A stretch of 64,000 bases of DNA from positions 806,001 through 870,000 of the forward strand of contig NZ_JAUQTA010000001.1 of NCBI RefSeq assembly GCF_030580915.1, in the 5' to 3' direction. Of the stretch, positions 21,072-37,804 are shown piece after piece. The translations under genes and the position numbers were made by a program. This DNA comes from Nocardioides jiangxiensis. GTDB taxonomy: Bacteria > Actinomycetota > Actinomycetes > Propionibacteriales > Nocardioidaceae. Under the pieces are notes generated by a model. The model ran no database searches and was not told the origin of the DNA. It saw nothing but the letters and a program-made list of their open reading frames with translations. The first letter of the stretch is position 1. Each line of letters starts with the position of its first letter.

Positions 21072-22232
21072 TCAGGTGCGCGGGCGGCCCAACAGCCGCC
21101 ACGCGAGGGCGCAGAGGGCGACGGCACCGAGGCCGACGCCTCCGGCTGCCGCTGCGGACTTGAGGGGCTGGGACGACGCGCGCCGCCACGCCTGGGGCGC
21201 ACCGACGGGCGCACCGACGGGCGTACCGCCGCGCCCACCGGCCGGCACGGCGACAGCCTCGTCGGCGGCATCGCGGCGCGACGCCTCGTCTGTGGAACGC
21301 TCCGGACCGGGCTCCACGCGCATGGCGGTCCGCGTCGCGTGCGGCGAGGTCTGGGCCCACGCCGCGGCGTACAGGACGAGCCGGCTGAAGTAGTTGATCC
21401 AGACCAGCAGGATCAGCGTGATCCCGAAGGCCTGGAACGCCGGCTGGCCCGCCGTCGCCTTGAGCAGGTACGTCGAGGCCTGCTTCAGCACCTCGAACCC
21501 GACCGCACCCAGCACCGCACCCGACCAGATCGCACCGCGCGCGAGTCTGGGTCGCGCGAGCAGCACGAACATCGCGGCGAAGAGCACCGCGTTGGCGGCG
21601 ACACCGAGCAACGGCACCAGGATCCGGACCAGCCAGCTGAGCTCGGTGCTCAGGCCGACCAGGTGCAGCAGCCGCGGTGCGATGCCGGCGACGACGCCGG
21701 AGACCGCCACGGAGAGCATGAGGACGCTGCCGAGCACCGCCAGGGCCGCGAGGTCGCGCAGCCGGCCGACGAGCCAGTTGGGCCGCTCGGCACGGGTCTC
21801 CTCGAAGACGACCAGCAGCGCGGTCTGCAGGCTGGAGAGCCAGCCCAGGCCGGACCACAGCGCGAGCGGCAGTCCGATGGAGAGGATCGCGGGAGCGGCG
21901 TCCTTGAAGGTCTGCAGGTCGAGGGCTCCGTCGATGGAGGGCTCCCCCGGCACCTGGACGATGCCGGGCAGGACCCCGTTGATCGCGCTGACCAGGGTCT
22001 GCTCCGCGTCGATGCCGGGCGGCAGCAGGCGCGCGGCGAAGCCGACCACGGCGAAGGCCAGGCCGAGGAGCGGGAAGACCGAGAGGAACGCCGCGAGCGT
22101 GACGCCGGCGGCGTACAGGCTGCCGTTGGTCGAGGAGTAGTGCTCGACCGTGCGGAAGGTGTGGTCGAGCGCGGGGACCCGCTCGCGCGCCTCCCGGACG
22201 GGCGCGAGGACTCGGTCCATCACGGAGGCCAC
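21072..22232 (-). CDS. YihY/virulence factor BrkB family membrane protein
   Basis: A 386-residue protein with six predicted membrane helices over residues about 35-290, including the family segments AAGVTLAAFLSVFPLL and ILLVWINYFSRLVLYAAAW. The cytoplasmic tail is Pro/Gly/Ala rich and contains a short 12-nt-encoded repeat (PVGA PVGA). BrkB proteins are integral membrane proteins of uncertain role. The start is uncertain: GTG 22232, just after the ligase stop, and ATG 22220 are both in frame. Confidence 0.85.
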   Translation of the reverse strand: MASVMDRVLAPVREARERVPALDHTFRTVEHYSSTNGSLYAAGVTLAAFLSVFPLLGLAFAVVGFAARLLPPGIDAEQTLVSAINGVLPGIVQVPGEPSIDGALDLQTFKDAAPAILSIGLPLALWSGLGWLSSLQTALLVVFEETRAERPNWLVGRLRDLAALAVLGSVLMLSVAVSGVVAGIAPRLLHLVGLSTELSWLVRILVPLLGVAANAVLFAAMFVLLARPRLARGAIWSGAVLGAVGFEVLKQASTYLLKATAGQPAFQAFGITLILLVWINYFSRLVLYAAAWAQTSPHATRTAMRVEPGPERSTDEASRRDAADEAVAVPAGGRGGTPVGAPVGAPQAWRRASSQPLKSAAAAGGVGLGAVALCALAWRLLGRPRT

Positions 22233-22233
22233 G

Positions 22234-22776
22234 TCAGGCCCCGGCACCGATCGACTGGCTCGCCAGGGGCACCGGCTCGAGCGGGAACGAACGGTCGATC
22301 CGCCAGCCGAGCTCCTCGTCGTGCACGTAGAGGTGCACGTCGTTGACGATGAAGCTGCCGTCGAACGTCGCGAGCTCGTCGAAGGCCCGGTCGAGGGCGC
22401 TGTCGTCGAGGTGGTGCCCGATGGTCACGTGCGGGTGGTACGGGAAGTCGGAGTCGCCCGCGAGCGGTCCGCGGCGCACAGCGGCATAGAGCAGCTCGCA
22501 CTCGGCGATGCCCTCCACGACGTTGACGAAGACGACCGGCGACACGGGACGGAAGGTACCCGTGCCCCGCAGATGGATGCGGAAGGCAGCGAAGCCCTCG
22601 GTGACGGCGGCCAGGTGCGCTTCGGCGGTCTCGAGGTCGTCGACCTCGGTCGGCGGGACGAGGGTGATGTGCGTGGGGATCTTCGCCGCGGTCAGGTCAC
22701 CGATCGACTGCCGGTACTCCTGGAGCTCGGTGGCCCAGGGCTCCGGGAGCGCGATCGAGACGCCGATGGTGGGCAT
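22234..22776 (-). CDS. 2'-5' RNA ligase family protein
   Basis: A 180-residue 2H phosphoesterase with the two HxT/S signature motifs, HITL near residue 36 and HVTI near 115. Relatives hydrolyse 2',3'-cyclic phosphates or ligate tRNA halves; the natural substrate in actinobacteria is not established. The ATG lies 6 nt after TAAGGT, whose TAA is also the stop of trpS. It is followed one base later by the yihY start, so it is both locally promoted and part of the trpS run. Confidence 0.88.
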   Translation of the reverse strand: MPTIGVSIALPEPWATELQEYRQSIGDLTAAKIPTHITLVPPTEVDDLETAEAHLAAVTEGFAAFRIHLRGTGTFRPVSPVVFVNVVEGIAECELLYAAVRRGPLAGDSDFPYHPHVTIGHHLDDSALDRAFDELATFDGSFIVNDVHLYVHDEELGWRIDRSFPLEPVPLASQSIGAGA

Positions 22777-22785
22777 GCGACGACC

Positions 22786-23847
<1,062 letters not shown>

Positions 23848-25092
23848 TCAGGTGGCGAGGGGCCGGTTGCGCACGTGGACCCGCGCGGAGACCAGCAGGA
23901 TCGCGAGACCCACGAGCGAGAGGGCGCCACCCACCAGTGCAGGCGCCCGGTAGCCCCAGCCCGCGGCGATGACGAGGCCGCCGAGCCAGGCACCCAGCGC
24001 GTTGGCGATGTTGAGCGCGGCGTGGTTCATCGCCGCTCCCAGCGTCACCGCGTCGCCGGCGACGTCCATGAGCCGCAGCTGCAGGTTGACCACAAGCACC
24101 GAGCCCACCGCGGTGACCAGGAACGCGACGGGCCACAGCAGCCAGCCGTGGGGCGCGGACCACCAGTAGACCGCCATCACGACCGCCCCAGCGGCCGAGG
24201 AGGCGATCAGGGAGCGGAACACCGACCATCCGGCGAGCTCGCCGGCCAGCCACGTGCCGACGACCATGCCGAGGCCCATGGCGAGCACGAAGACGGGCAC
24301 CGTCGACTCACCCAGGCCACCGACCTCGGTGACGGTCTTCGCGATGTAGGAGTAGACCGCGAAGAGCCCGCCGAAGCCGACGGCGCCGACGCCCATCGTG
24401 AGCCACACCTGCAGGTTGCCGAAGAAGGCACGGGCCTCCTCGCGGCCCCCGCTCGCCTCACGGGCCGTCGCCTGGTGCGGGACGAAGACGAGGACCAGTG
24501 CGACGGTCGCCAGCGCGAGCGCCCCCGCGAGCAGGTACGACGCGCGCCAGCCGGCGTGCTGCCCCAACCAGGTCGCGGCCGGTACGCCGACCACGTTGGC
24601 CACGCTCAGGCCGAGCATCACGCTGGCGACGGCACGCCCCCGCCGTTCGGGGACGACGAGGCCGGCGGCCACGAGGGAGGCGACCCCGAAGTAGGCGCCG
24701 TGCGGAAGCCCGCCGACGAAGCGGGCTGCTCCCAGCACCAGGTAGCCGGGGGCAACGGCGGAGGCGACGTTGGCCGCGGCGTACGCCGTCATCAGGCCGA
24801 CCAGCATCGCGCGGCGCGGGAGCCTGGCCCCGAAGAAGGCCAGGATCGGGACGCCGACCACGACGCCCAGCGCATACGCCGAGATGACCCGGCCCGCCGC
24901 GGGGACGCTGACGTCGACGCCCCGGGCGATCTCGGGCAGCACGCCCATCGTGAGGAACTCGGTGGTGCCGATGGTGAACCCGCCCATGGCCAGGGCGAGG
25001 ATCGCCAGGCCGACGTGCCGACGGCCGACCGCCCCGCTGTCCGGGGTCTCCGGGTGCGGGGCGGTCGACGGGGTCGCGCTCGTGGCAGTCAC
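23848..25092 (-). CDS. MFS transporter, DHA1 / AraJ-like
   Basis: A 414-residue major facilitator with twelve hydrophobic segments. The signature after helix 1, GGFTIGTTEFLTMGVLPEIA, and the loop 2-3 motif FFGARLPRRAMLV are characteristic of the DHA1 efflux group that includes AraJ- and sugar-efflux-like proteins. The likely role is proton-driven export of small molecules; the substrate is unknown. The start is GTG. It lies 25 nt upstream of trpS. Confidence 0.85.
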   Translation of the reverse strand: MTATSATPSTAPHPETPDSGAVGRRHVGLAILALAMGGFTIGTTEFLTMGVLPEIARGVDVSVPAAGRVISAYALGVVVGVPILAFFGARLPRRAMLVGLMTAYAAANVASAVAPGYLVLGAARFVGGLPHGAYFGVASLVAAGLVVPERRGRAVASVMLGLSVANVVGVPAATWLGQHAGWRASYLLAGALALATVALVLVFVPHQATAREASGGREEARAFFGNLQVWLTMGVGAVGFGGLFAVYSYIAKTVTEVGGLGESTVPVFVLAMGLGMVVGTWLAGELAGWSVFRSLIASSAAGAVVMAVYWWSAPHGWLLWPVAFLVTAVGSVLVVNLQLRLMDVAGDAVTLGAAMNHAALNIANALGAWLGGLVIAAGWGYRAPALVGGALSLVGLAILLVSARVHVRNRPLAT

Positions 25093-25160
25093 AGGGGCGC
25101 AACGGGCGCGGACGGGCGGTTCATTCCACCACCCGGGTCACGATCGGGTCACGGGGCCGG

Positions 25161-26267
25161 TCAGCCCCACCAGAGGGAGGCGGCGATGACGACGTAGACG
25201 CCGATCAGGGCCGCACCCTCGATCCAGTTCGACTCGCCGTCGACGGTGATCAGGGCTGCGACCAGGACCGACAGGAAGACCGCGACGACGAGCACGGGGC
25301 TGAAGACGAGGGTGAGCGCGGTGAAGCCGAGGACCGAGGACAGGATCACCAGCAGCGGCGCGAGCACGAGCGCGATCTGCAGGGGCGAGTTGATGATCAG
25401 CTGGAAGGCGTACTCGGACTGGTTGCGGGCCGCGAGCTGGATGCCGATGACGTTCTCGATCGCGTTGCCGGCGACGGCGACGATCACGAGGCCGGCGAAG
25501 GTCTCGTTGATGCCCCACGAGTCCATGGCGGGCTCGAGCCCGGCGACGAACCAGTCCGAGATGAAGGCGGCGGCGACACCCGCGAGCGCGAGCAGGCCGA
25601 TGGCGAGGCCGACCGACCAGCGCGGCGCCTCGTGCACGGTCTCCCCGCCGCTCATGCCGCTCGAGTCGTTGCGCTTGAGCGACGCGGGAAGGGTCAGCGC
25701 GAAGAGGCCCAGCAGCACGACCGAGACGATGATCGAGAGCGCCTGCTCGTGGCTGGCGGCGCCGTGGCCGGCCTGGGAGCCGGACTCGAGGGCGGTCAGG
25801 GACGGCGCGACCATCGCCACGACGGCGACGATCATCAGGACGGAGATCGTGCGCGCCCGCGAGGAGTCGATCTTCTGCAACCCGTGCCGCACGCCTCCCA
25901 CCACGAACGCCAGGCCCATCACCAGCAGCAGGTTGCTGAGGATCGAGCCGATCAGCGCTGCCTGCACGACCGCGACCTGACCGGCCTTGAGCGCGAAGAG
26001 ACAGATGAAGAGCTCCGGGAGGTTGCCCAGCGCGCTCTGGAGGACACCCGTCGCCCCCGGCCCGAAGCGGTCGCCGAGCTGCTCGACGCACAGGCCGACC
26101 AGGCTCGCGGCGAGACCGATGGCGAGCGCTGCGATCGAGAAGGCGAGCCAGCCGGCCCAGCCCGCGTAGTGCGCGATGCCGGCCAGCGCCGTGGCGCCGG
26201 CCGTCAGGCCCAGGAGGACGTAGTCGCTGCGGACGAAGGTCGGCGACGGGGCGGTCTGCGTGCTCAT
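25161..26267 (-). CDS. Calcium/cation:proton antiporter (CaCA family)
   Basis: A 368-residue antiporter with about eleven helices and the two alpha-repeat motifs of the CaCA superfamily: GNLPELFICLFALKAGQ in the first half and GNAIENVIGIQLAARNQ in the second. The acidic residues (E) in these helices bind the cation. It exports Ca2+ or related cations in exchange for protons. ATG 26267 is fixed by TAGGTT 7 nt upstream, a leaderless promoter; the apparent upstream TTG start is not needed. Confidence 0.9.
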   Translation of the reverse strand: MSTQTAPSPTFVRSDYVLLGLTAGATALAGIAHYAGWAGWLAFSIAALAIGLAASLVGLCVEQLGDRFGPGATGVLQSALGNLPELFICLFALKAGQVAVVQAALIGSILSNLLLVMGLAFVVGGVRHGLQKIDSSRARTISVLMIVAVVAMVAPSLTALESGSQAGHGAASHEQALSIIVSVVLLGLFALTLPASLKRNDSSGMSGGETVHEAPRWSVGLAIGLLALAGVAAAFISDWFVAGLEPAMDSWGINETFAGLVIVAVAGNAIENVIGIQLAARNQSEYAFQLIINSPLQIALVLAPLLVILSSVLGFTALTLVFSPVLVVAVFLSVLVAALITVDGESNWIEGAALIGVYVVIAASLWWG

Positions 26268-26274
26268 GGACGGC

Positions 26275-26280
26275 AACCTA
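26275..26280 (-). promoter_or_regulatory. -10 element, leaderless antiporter promoter
   Basis: TAGGTT on the minus strand, 7 nt before the ATG, just after the icd terminator. Confidence 0.6.
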
Positions 26281-26300
26281 GCCCAGCGTCGCCGAAATGC

Positions 26301-26338
26301 CTCGACGCCCGGCAGCCAGCTGGCTGCCGGGCGTCGAG
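26301..26338 (-). terminator. icd terminator, 38-bp perfect palindrome
   Basis: Two 19-nt halves (26301-26319, 26320-26338) are exactly complementary around CAGCTG, 8 nt beyond the icd stop. Confidence 0.75.
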
Positions 26339-26346
26339 GGGGTGCA

Positions 26347-28834
<2,488 letters not shown>

Positions 28835-29572
28835 ATGCCTGCTCCCCGCTTCAGTCCGGCCTCCCGCTGGACCGCCGAGTTCCTCGGCACCCTCGTCCTC
28901 GTCCTCGGCGGCTGCGGCACGGCCGTGCTCGCCGGCGACAAGGTCGGCTACCTCGGCGTCGCCCTCGCGTTCGGCCTCACCGTCGTCGCCGGTGCCTACG
29001 CGTTCGGCCACGTCTCCGGTGGCCACTTCAACCCGGCGGTCACCGTCGGCCTGGCCACCGCCGGCCGGTTCCGCTGGGCCGACGTGCCGGCGTACGCCGT
29101 CTCGCAGGTGCTCGGCGGCTCGCTCGGCGCCCTCATCCTGTGGGTGATCGCGTCCGGCAAGGACGGCTTCAGCACCGCTGACGGCTTCGCCACCAACGGC
29201 TACGGCGACCACTCCCCCGGCGGATACGGCCTGCTGGCCGTCGCGGTCTGCGAGGTCGTCCTCACGGCCGTCTTCATCCGGGTCATCCTCGGCGCCTCGG
29301 CGCGGGCGGCGACGCCCGGCTTCGCGGGGCTGGCGATCGGCCTGACGCTGACCCTGATCCACCTGGTCTCGATCCCGGTCAGCAACACCTCGGTCAACCC
29401 GGCCCGCTCGCTCGCGGTCGCCTGGTTCAACGCCGACGCCCTGGGCCAGGTCTGGCTCTTCGTGGTGGCGCCGATCGTGGGCGCGATCCTCGGCGCACTC
29501 CTCTACCGGGGCGAGGACGACGTCGCCGACGCCGTCGGCGGCCTCGTGGACGAGGTCGACGACCGCATCTGA
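28835..29572 (+). CDS. aqpZ: Aquaporin (AqpZ-like MIP channel)
   Basis: A 245-residue MIP channel with six helices and both NPA boxes, HFNPAVTVG near residue 65 and NPARS near 188. The arginine after the second box is the selectivity-filter arginine. The short loops suggest a water-selective aquaporin rather than a glycerol facilitator. The ATG is preceded by GGAGG at the right distance. A bidirectional terminator lies between it and the convergent katG. Confidence 0.93.
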   Translation: MPAPRFSPASRWTAEFLGTLVLVLGGCGTAVLAGDKVGYLGVALAFGLTVVAGAYAFGHVSGGHFNPAVTVGLATAGRFRWADVPAYAVSQVLGGSLGALILWVIASGKDGFSTADGFATNGYGDHSPGGYGLLAVAVCEVVLTAVFIRVILGASARAATPGFAGLAIGLTLTLIHLVSIPVSNTSVNPARSLAVAWFNADALGQVWLFVVAPIVGAILGALLYRGEDDVADAVGGLVDEVDDRI

Positions 29573-29587
29573 CCGCTCCGTACGCCG

Positions 29588-29621
29588 AAGGGCCCGGCCA
29601 CCGTGAGGTGACCGGGCCCTT
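29588..29621. terminator. Bidirectional terminator, aquaporin / katG
   Basis: A 15-bp stem with one mismatch (29588-29602 with 29607-29621) and GTGA loop between convergent genes. Confidence 0.75.
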
Positions 29622-29686
29622 CGTGCGCTTGCTGCTGCCCTGAGTGCGCGGGCGGCCCGGACAGCCGCCGGCGCGCGCGGAGCGCG

Positions 29687-33534
<3,848 letters not shown>

Positions 33535-33536
33535 CC

Positions 33537-33607
33537 CCGAGACGGGGCCCGTGCCACAGCGAGACGGGGCTCGTGCCGGAGATCTCTCCGGCACGAGCCC
33601 CGTCTCG
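33537..33607. repeat. Intergenic palindromic repeat with 23-bp arms
   Basis: One unit (33537-33555) is followed by a perfect 23-bp palindrome (33560-33582 with 33585-33607). The unit CGAGACGGGGCYYGTGCC is shared with 20728-20762. It separates convergent mdh and the DUF3017 gene and may terminate transcription on both strands. Confidence 0.8.
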
Positions 33608-33633
33608 GCGTCTGAGGCAGCGGGCCCTGGGCC

Positions 33634-34041
33634 TCAGGGCTGGTCGGGAATGGTCGCGGCGAGGATGATCAGGACGACGCCGACCCCGGCCAGCAGCAGC
33701 GTGTCGAACCGCCGCCGCCGTACGCCGAGCATGCCGGCGTCGTCGCCGGGCAGCACCAGCCGCCCGCCGGTGGCCACGAGAAGTGCTCCCCCGAGCCAGG
33801 TCACGCCCAGGCGCCACGCACCCGCGGCACCGATCGCGATGCCCACCAGCGCCAGGCCGAGCACCACGAGGTAGATCACGCCGCCGATGGTGGAGGGCTG
33901 CTTGAGCCGCGCCACCTCGCGCAGCGGCGGGAGCGGGCCGCGCACCGCATCGACACCGGGGACCATGTCCCCGGGGAGGTCCGCGTCCTCGGGGAGGAGG
34001 GGTTCGGTTGCGTCGACCGGCTCCGCCGGCTCGTCGACCAC
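33634..34041 (-). CDS. DUF3017 membrane protein
   Basis: A 135-residue protein with an acidic N-terminal tail of about 45 residues and three hydrophobic helices after LKQPSTIGGVIYLVVLG. This is the DUF3017 pattern, a family often directly downstream of folD in actinobacteria, as here. The GTG start lies one base after the folD stop. Function is unknown. Confidence 0.8.
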   Translation of the reverse strand: MVDEPAEPVDATEPLLPEDADLPGDMVPGVDAVRGPLPPLREVARLKQPSTIGGVIYLVVLGLALVGIAIGAAGAWRLGVTWLGGALLVATGGRLVLPGDDAGMLGVRRRRFDTLLLAGVGVVLIILAATIPDQP

Positions 34042-34042
34042 G

Positions 34043-34894
34043 TCAGGCCAGCTTGCTCTCGGCGATGCTGACGACGTTGGCGAGGAGCATGGCGCGGGTC
34101 ATCGGACCGACGCCGCCGGGGTTGGGCGAGACCCAGCCGGCGACCTCCCAGACGTCGTCGGCCACGTCGCCGGTGACCTTGCCGTCGACACGGGAGACGC
34201 CCACGTCCAGGACGGCAGCGCCCGGCTTGACCATGTCGGCGGTGATGATGCCCGGGACGCCCGCGGCGGCCACCACGATGTCGGCCTTGCGGACGTGGGC
34301 GGCGAGGTCGACGGTGCCGGTGTGGCACAGCGTGACGGTGGCGTTCTCGCTGCGACGGGTCATCAGCAGGCCGAGGGGACGACCGACCGTGACGCCACGA
34401 CCGACCACCACGACCTCCTTGCCGGCGATCTCGACGCCGTGGCGGCGCAGGATCTCGACGATGCCGTAGGGCGTGCACGGGAGCGGGGCGTCCTTGCCGA
34501 GGACCAGCCAGCCGAGGTTCGTCGGGTGCAGGCCGTCGGCGTCCTTCGCCGGGTCGATCAGCCCGAGCACCTTGTTCTCGTCGCGACCGCGCGGCAGCGG
34601 CAGCTGGACGATGTAGCCGGTGCAGGCCGGGTCGTCGTTGAGCTGGCGGACGGCGTCCTCGATCTCCTCCTGCGAGGCGGTCTCGGGCAGGTCGATGCGG
34701 ATCGACTCGATGCCGACCTCGGCGCAGTCCTTGTGCTTGCCTCCGACGTACCACCGCGAGCCCGGGTCGTCGCCGACCAGGATCGTGCCGAGACCGGGCA
34801 CGACACCCTGGTCGCGGAGGGCAGCGATGCGGACCTTGAGCTCGTCCTTGATCGCAGCGGCGGTGGCGGTTCCGTCAAGCTTCTGTGCAGTCAC
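34043..34894 (-). CDS. folD: Methylenetetrahydrofolate dehydrogenase / cyclohydrolase
   Basis: A 283-residue bifunctional enzyme converting 5,10-methylene-THF to 10-formyl-THF, which supplies the formyl groups used by the nearby purN and purH products. The catalytic motif YVGGK (Y49, K53) matches the family numbering. [21 protein letters not shown] and PGGVGPMT complete the signature. GTG 34894 is fixed by TAGACT exactly 7 nt upstream; a longer in-frame reading through the GC-rich repeats is rejected. Confidence 0.96.
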   Translation of the reverse strand: MTAQKLDGTATAAAIKDELKVRIAALRDQGVVPGLGTILVGDDPGSRWYVGGKHKDCAEVGIESIRIDLPETASQEEIEDAVRQLNDDPACTGYIVQLPLPRGRDENKVLGLIDPAKDADGLHPTNLGWLVLGKDAPLPCTPYGIVEILRRHGVEIAGKEVVVVGRGVTVGRPLGLLMTRRSENATVTLCHTGTVDLAAHVRKADIVVAAAGVPGIITADMVKPGAAVLDVGVSRVDGKVTGDVADDVWEVAGWVSPNPGGVGPMTRAMLLANVVSIAESKLA

Positions 34895-34901
34895 GCGCGC
34901 C

Positions 34902-34907
34902 AGTCTA
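34902..34907 (-). promoter_or_regulatory. -10 element, leaderless folD promoter
   Basis: TAGACT on the minus strand, 7 nt before the folD GTG. Confidence 0.6.
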
Positions 34908-34991
34908 GGGAGTACGCCGCACGGTGCGACCCGCACGCCGCGATGGCGGGACGCCGCCGGCCACCAGCCGACGCGCGGGCGCGCCGCACGG

Positions 34992-35024
34992 GCGCACCGC
35001 ACGGCCGCACCGCACGGGCGCACC
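34992..35024. repeat. Short 13-nt tandem repeat
   Basis: About 2.5 copies of SCGCACCGCACGG (34992-35004, 35005-35017, partial to 35024) in the non-coding gap between folD and the cupin pseudogene. Confidence 0.6.
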
Positions 35025-35091
35025 CGCGGATCCACCCCAGTGATCGCCGTACGCCACTGACATCCCCCGGCGGCGGTGCGAGGCTCGGCCC

Positions 35092-35433
35092 ATGAGCGAC
35101 CTCGACCCTGCGGTCAGCAACCCCGACCACTACCGGGTGATCTTCGAGAACGAGCGTGTCCGCGTCCTGGAGTACCGCGACGAGCCCGGTGCGCGCACGA
35201 CGCCGCACGCCCATCCCGACAGTGTCATGTACACGCTGTCGTCGTTCCGTCGTCGACTGGTCTCCGGTGACGACCAGCGCGAGGTCGACATCCCCGCAGG
35301 TGTGGCCGGATAGCTCCCCGCGCGGCAGCACCACGGCGAGAACGTCGGCGACACCCCGACGCACGTGATCTTCGTGGAGCTCAAGGAGCCGGCGCCCTCG
35401 CCGGGCACCGGCGGGCTCGGCCCGCAGCACTGA
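35092..35433 (+). pseudogene. Small cupin-like protein interrupted by an amber codon
   Basis: From ATG 35092 the frame reads NPDHYRVIFENERVRVLEYRD, a cupin motif with HAHPDSVMY, then meets TAG at 35311-35313 (codon 74). The same frame continues for 39 codons as LPARQHHGENVGDTPTH and VIFVELKEP, which completes the second cupin motif with its histidines, and ends at TGA 35433. Related proteins have a tryptophan where the TAG falls (G-W-L-P-A), so a single TGG to TAG change explains the break. It is a recent nonsense mutation, a sequencing error, or a read-through product. Confidence 0.8.
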
Positions 35434-35472
35434 GCCGCTGCGACGACCTGCCGCGGCACCCCTCCATGCAAC

Positions 35473-35507
35473 GGGCCCCGACCCGCCACACCGGCGAGTC
35501 GGGGCCC
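35473..35507 (-). terminator. purNH terminator
   Basis: A 10-bp stem (35473-35482 with 35498-35507) lies 32 nt beyond the purH stop. Confidence 0.65.
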
Positions 35508-35538
35508 GGGGCCGTCAGGGCAGCAGCCCCGCGGTGGA

Positions 35539-37152
35539 TCAGTGGAAGAAGTGGCGCGTGCCGGTGAAGTACATGGTCACGCCGTGCTTCTTGCAGAGCT
35601 CGATGGTGAGCTCGTCGCGCACGGAGCCGCCCGGCTGGACGATCGCCTTCACGCCGGCGTTGATCAGGATCTCCGGGCCGTCCTCGAACGGGAAGAACGC
35701 GTCGGAGGCAGCGACCGAGCCACGGGCCCGCTCCTGGCCCTCGACGAGGGTGTTGGCGCGCTCGACGGCGAGCTTGCAGGAGTCGACGCGGTTGACCTGG
35801 CCCATGCCGATGCCGACGGCGCCGCCGTCCTTGGCGAGCAGGATCGCGTTGGACTTCGCGGCACGCACCGCGCGCCAGGCGAACGCCAGGTCCGCCAGCG
35901 TCGCCTCGTCGGCAGCCTCACCGGTGGCCAGGGTCCAGTTGGCCGGGTCGTCGCCCTCGGCCTGGAACTGGTCGACGTGCTGCATCAGCAGGCCGCCGGA
36001 GATCGGACGGGTCTCGACGCCACCGGTGGCCAGCGGCTCCGCGACGAGGATGCGGATGTTCTTCTTCCCCTGGAGGATCTCGACCGCGCCGTCCGCGTAG
36101 GAGGGAGCGACGATGACCTCGGTGAACACCTCGGCGACCTGCTTGGCCATCTCGACGGAGACCTCGGTGTTGGTGGCGATCACGCCGCCGAAGGCCGAGA
36201 CCGGGTCACACTCGTGGGCACGGCGGTGCGCCTCGGCGACGTCCGCACCGACGGCGACGCCGCACGGGTTGGCGTGCTTGATGATGGCGACCGTCGGCTG
36301 GTCGCCGTGGTCGTACGCCGCGCGACGGGCCGCGTCGGTGTCGACGTAGTTGTTGTAGGACATCTCCTTGCCGTGCAGCTGCTCGGCGCCCGCGAGGCCG
36401 GCGGAGCCGAAGCCCGAGCGGTAGAGCGCGGCCGGCTGGTGCGGGTTCTCGCCGTAGCGGAGCACCGCGGCCTTGTCCCAGGTGGCGCCGACCCACGCGG
36501 GGAACCCGGTGCCCTCGGAGGAGTCGGTGACGACGTTGCCCATCCAGGAGGCGACCTGCACGTCGTACGTGCCGGTGTGGACGAACGCCTTCGTGGCGAG
36601 GACCTTGCGCTCCTCGTAGGTGAAGCCGTCGCCCTGCGCGGCGGCGAGGGCCGCGGCGTAGTCGGCACCGTCGGTGACGATCGCGATGTTGGCGTGGTTC
36701 TTGGCCGCGGCGCGCACCATGGTCGGGCCGCCGATGTCGATCTTCTCGATGCAGTCCTGGATGCCGGCGCCCGAGGCGACGGTGTCGGCGAACGGGTAGA
36801 GGTTCACGACGACCATGTCGAAGGCCTCGATGCCCATCTCGGCGAGCTGGGCGACGTGGTCGTCGAGGCGGCGGTCGGCGAGGATGCCGGCGTGGACCCG
36901 CGGGTGGAGCGTCTTCACGCGGCCGTCGAGGCACTCCTGGAAGCCGGTGAGGTCCTCGACCTTGGTGACCGGCAGGCCGAGCGACTCGATGAGCGCAGCG
37001 GAGCCACCGGTGGAGACGAGCTCGACGCCCGCCTCCGCCAGGCCGCGGACGAGCTCCTCGAGGCCGGTCTTGTCGAAGACCGAGACGAGCGCGCGCTTGA
37101 TCTTGACCTTGTCGGGGGTCTCGATCTTGCTGAAGTCGATGGAGGAGCTCAC
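35539..37152 (-). CDS. purH: AICAR transformylase / IMP cyclohydrolase
   Basis: A 537-residue bifunctional enzyme for the last two steps of IMP synthesis. The N-terminal cyclohydrolase domain has [14 protein letters not shown] and [10 protein letters not shown]. The transformylase domain has [13 protein letters not shown] and the catalytic KHANPCGVA lysine-histidine pair. It uses 10-formyl-THF, which FolD makes. GTG 37152 overlaps the purN stop by 4 nt (GTGA); longer frames would run inside purN and are rejected. Confidence 0.97.
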   Translation of the reverse strand: MSSSIDFSKIETPDKVKIKRALVSVFDKTGLEELVRGLAEAGVELVSTGGSAALIESLGLPVTKVEDLTGFQECLDGRVKTLHPRVHAGILADRRLDDHVAQLAEMGIEAFDMVVVNLYPFADTVASGAGIQDCIEKIDIGGPTMVRAAAKNHANIAIVTDGADYAAALAAAQGDGFTYEERKVLATKAFVHTGTYDVQVASWMGNVVTDSSEGTGFPAWVGATWDKAAVLRYGENPHQPAALYRSGFGSAGLAGAEQLHGKEMSYNNYVDTDAARRAAYDHGDQPTVAIIKHANPCGVAVGADVAEAHRRAHECDPVSAFGGVIATNTEVSVEMAKQVAEVFTEVIVAPSYADGAVEILQGKKNIRILVAEPLATGGVETRPISGGLLMQHVDQFQAEGDDPANWTLATGEAADEATLADLAFAWRAVRAAKSNAILLAKDGGAVGIGMGQVNRVDSCKLAVERANTLVEGQERARGSVAASDAFFPFEDGPEILINAGVKAIVQPGGSVRDELTIELCKKHGVTMYFTGTRHFFH

Positions 37153-37790
37153 AGTCCGAACCGGACCTTCCTGTCGGTGATGCGGAAACCTTCTCGGGCC
37201 ATGCGGCCCACTTCTGTGACGAGCATCCGGCGCTCGGCGACCTTGATCCGCTCGTGGAGCGTCGCGACGTCGTCGTCGTCCTCGACGGGCACGACCGTCT
37301 GCGCGACGATCGGGCCGGTGTCGACGCCGGCGTCGACGACGAAGAGCGTCGCGCCGGTGACCTTGACGCCGTACGCGAGGGCGTCGCCCGGGCCGTTGAC
37401 GCCGGGGAACGACGGGCACAGCGCGGGGTGGGTGTTGACCACCCGGCCCGCGAAGCGCTCGAGGAACGCCGGACCGACGAGCTTCATGAAGCCGGCGAGC
37501 ACGACCAGGTCGGGGTCGAACGCCGCGACGCGGTCGGCGAGGGCGACGTCCCAGGCGTCGCGCGAGGAGTAGTCCTTCAGCTTCGCGACGAACGTCGGGA
37601 CGCCCGAGCGGTCCGCACGCGCCAGCCCCTCGATGCCGTCACGGTCGGCGCCGACAGCGACGATCGCCGCGCCGTACGCCGGGTCGACGGCCGCATCGAG
37701 CAGCGCCTGGAGGTTGGTGCCCGAGCCGGAGACCAGGACGACCACGCGTGCGGGCGCGGTGGCAGGCTCGACGGCAGGAGAGGTGGACAC
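37149..37790 (-). CDS. purN: Phosphoribosylglycinamide formyltransferase
   Basis: A 213-residue GAR transformylase, the third step of purine synthesis, using 10-formyl-[13 protein letters not shown] at residues about 22-31 binds the phosphate. The catalytic histidine lies in [12 protein letters not shown] and the aspartate in [10 protein letters not shown], as in E. coli PurN. The GTG start lies 8 nt after TAAACT, whose TAA is the stop of the upstream membrane gene. It forms an operon with purH. Confidence 0.96.
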   Translation of the reverse strand: MSTSPAVEPATAPARVVVLVSGSGTNLQALLDAAVDPAYGAAIVAVGADRDGIEGLARADRSGVPTFVAKLKDYSSRDAWDVALADRVAAFDPDLVVLAGFMKLVGPAFLERFAGRVVNTHPALCPSFPGVNGPGDALAYGVKVTGATLFVVDAGVDTGPIVAQTVVPVEDDDDVATLHERIKVAERRMLVTEVGRMAREGFRITDRKVRFGL

Positions 37791-37798
37791 GAGTGCGG

Positions 37799-37804
37799 AG
37801 TTTA
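37799..37804 (-). promoter_or_regulatory. -10 element overlapping the upstream stop codon
   Basis: TAAACT, 8 nt before the purN GTG; its TAA is the stop codon of the PerM-like gene. Confidence 0.45.
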
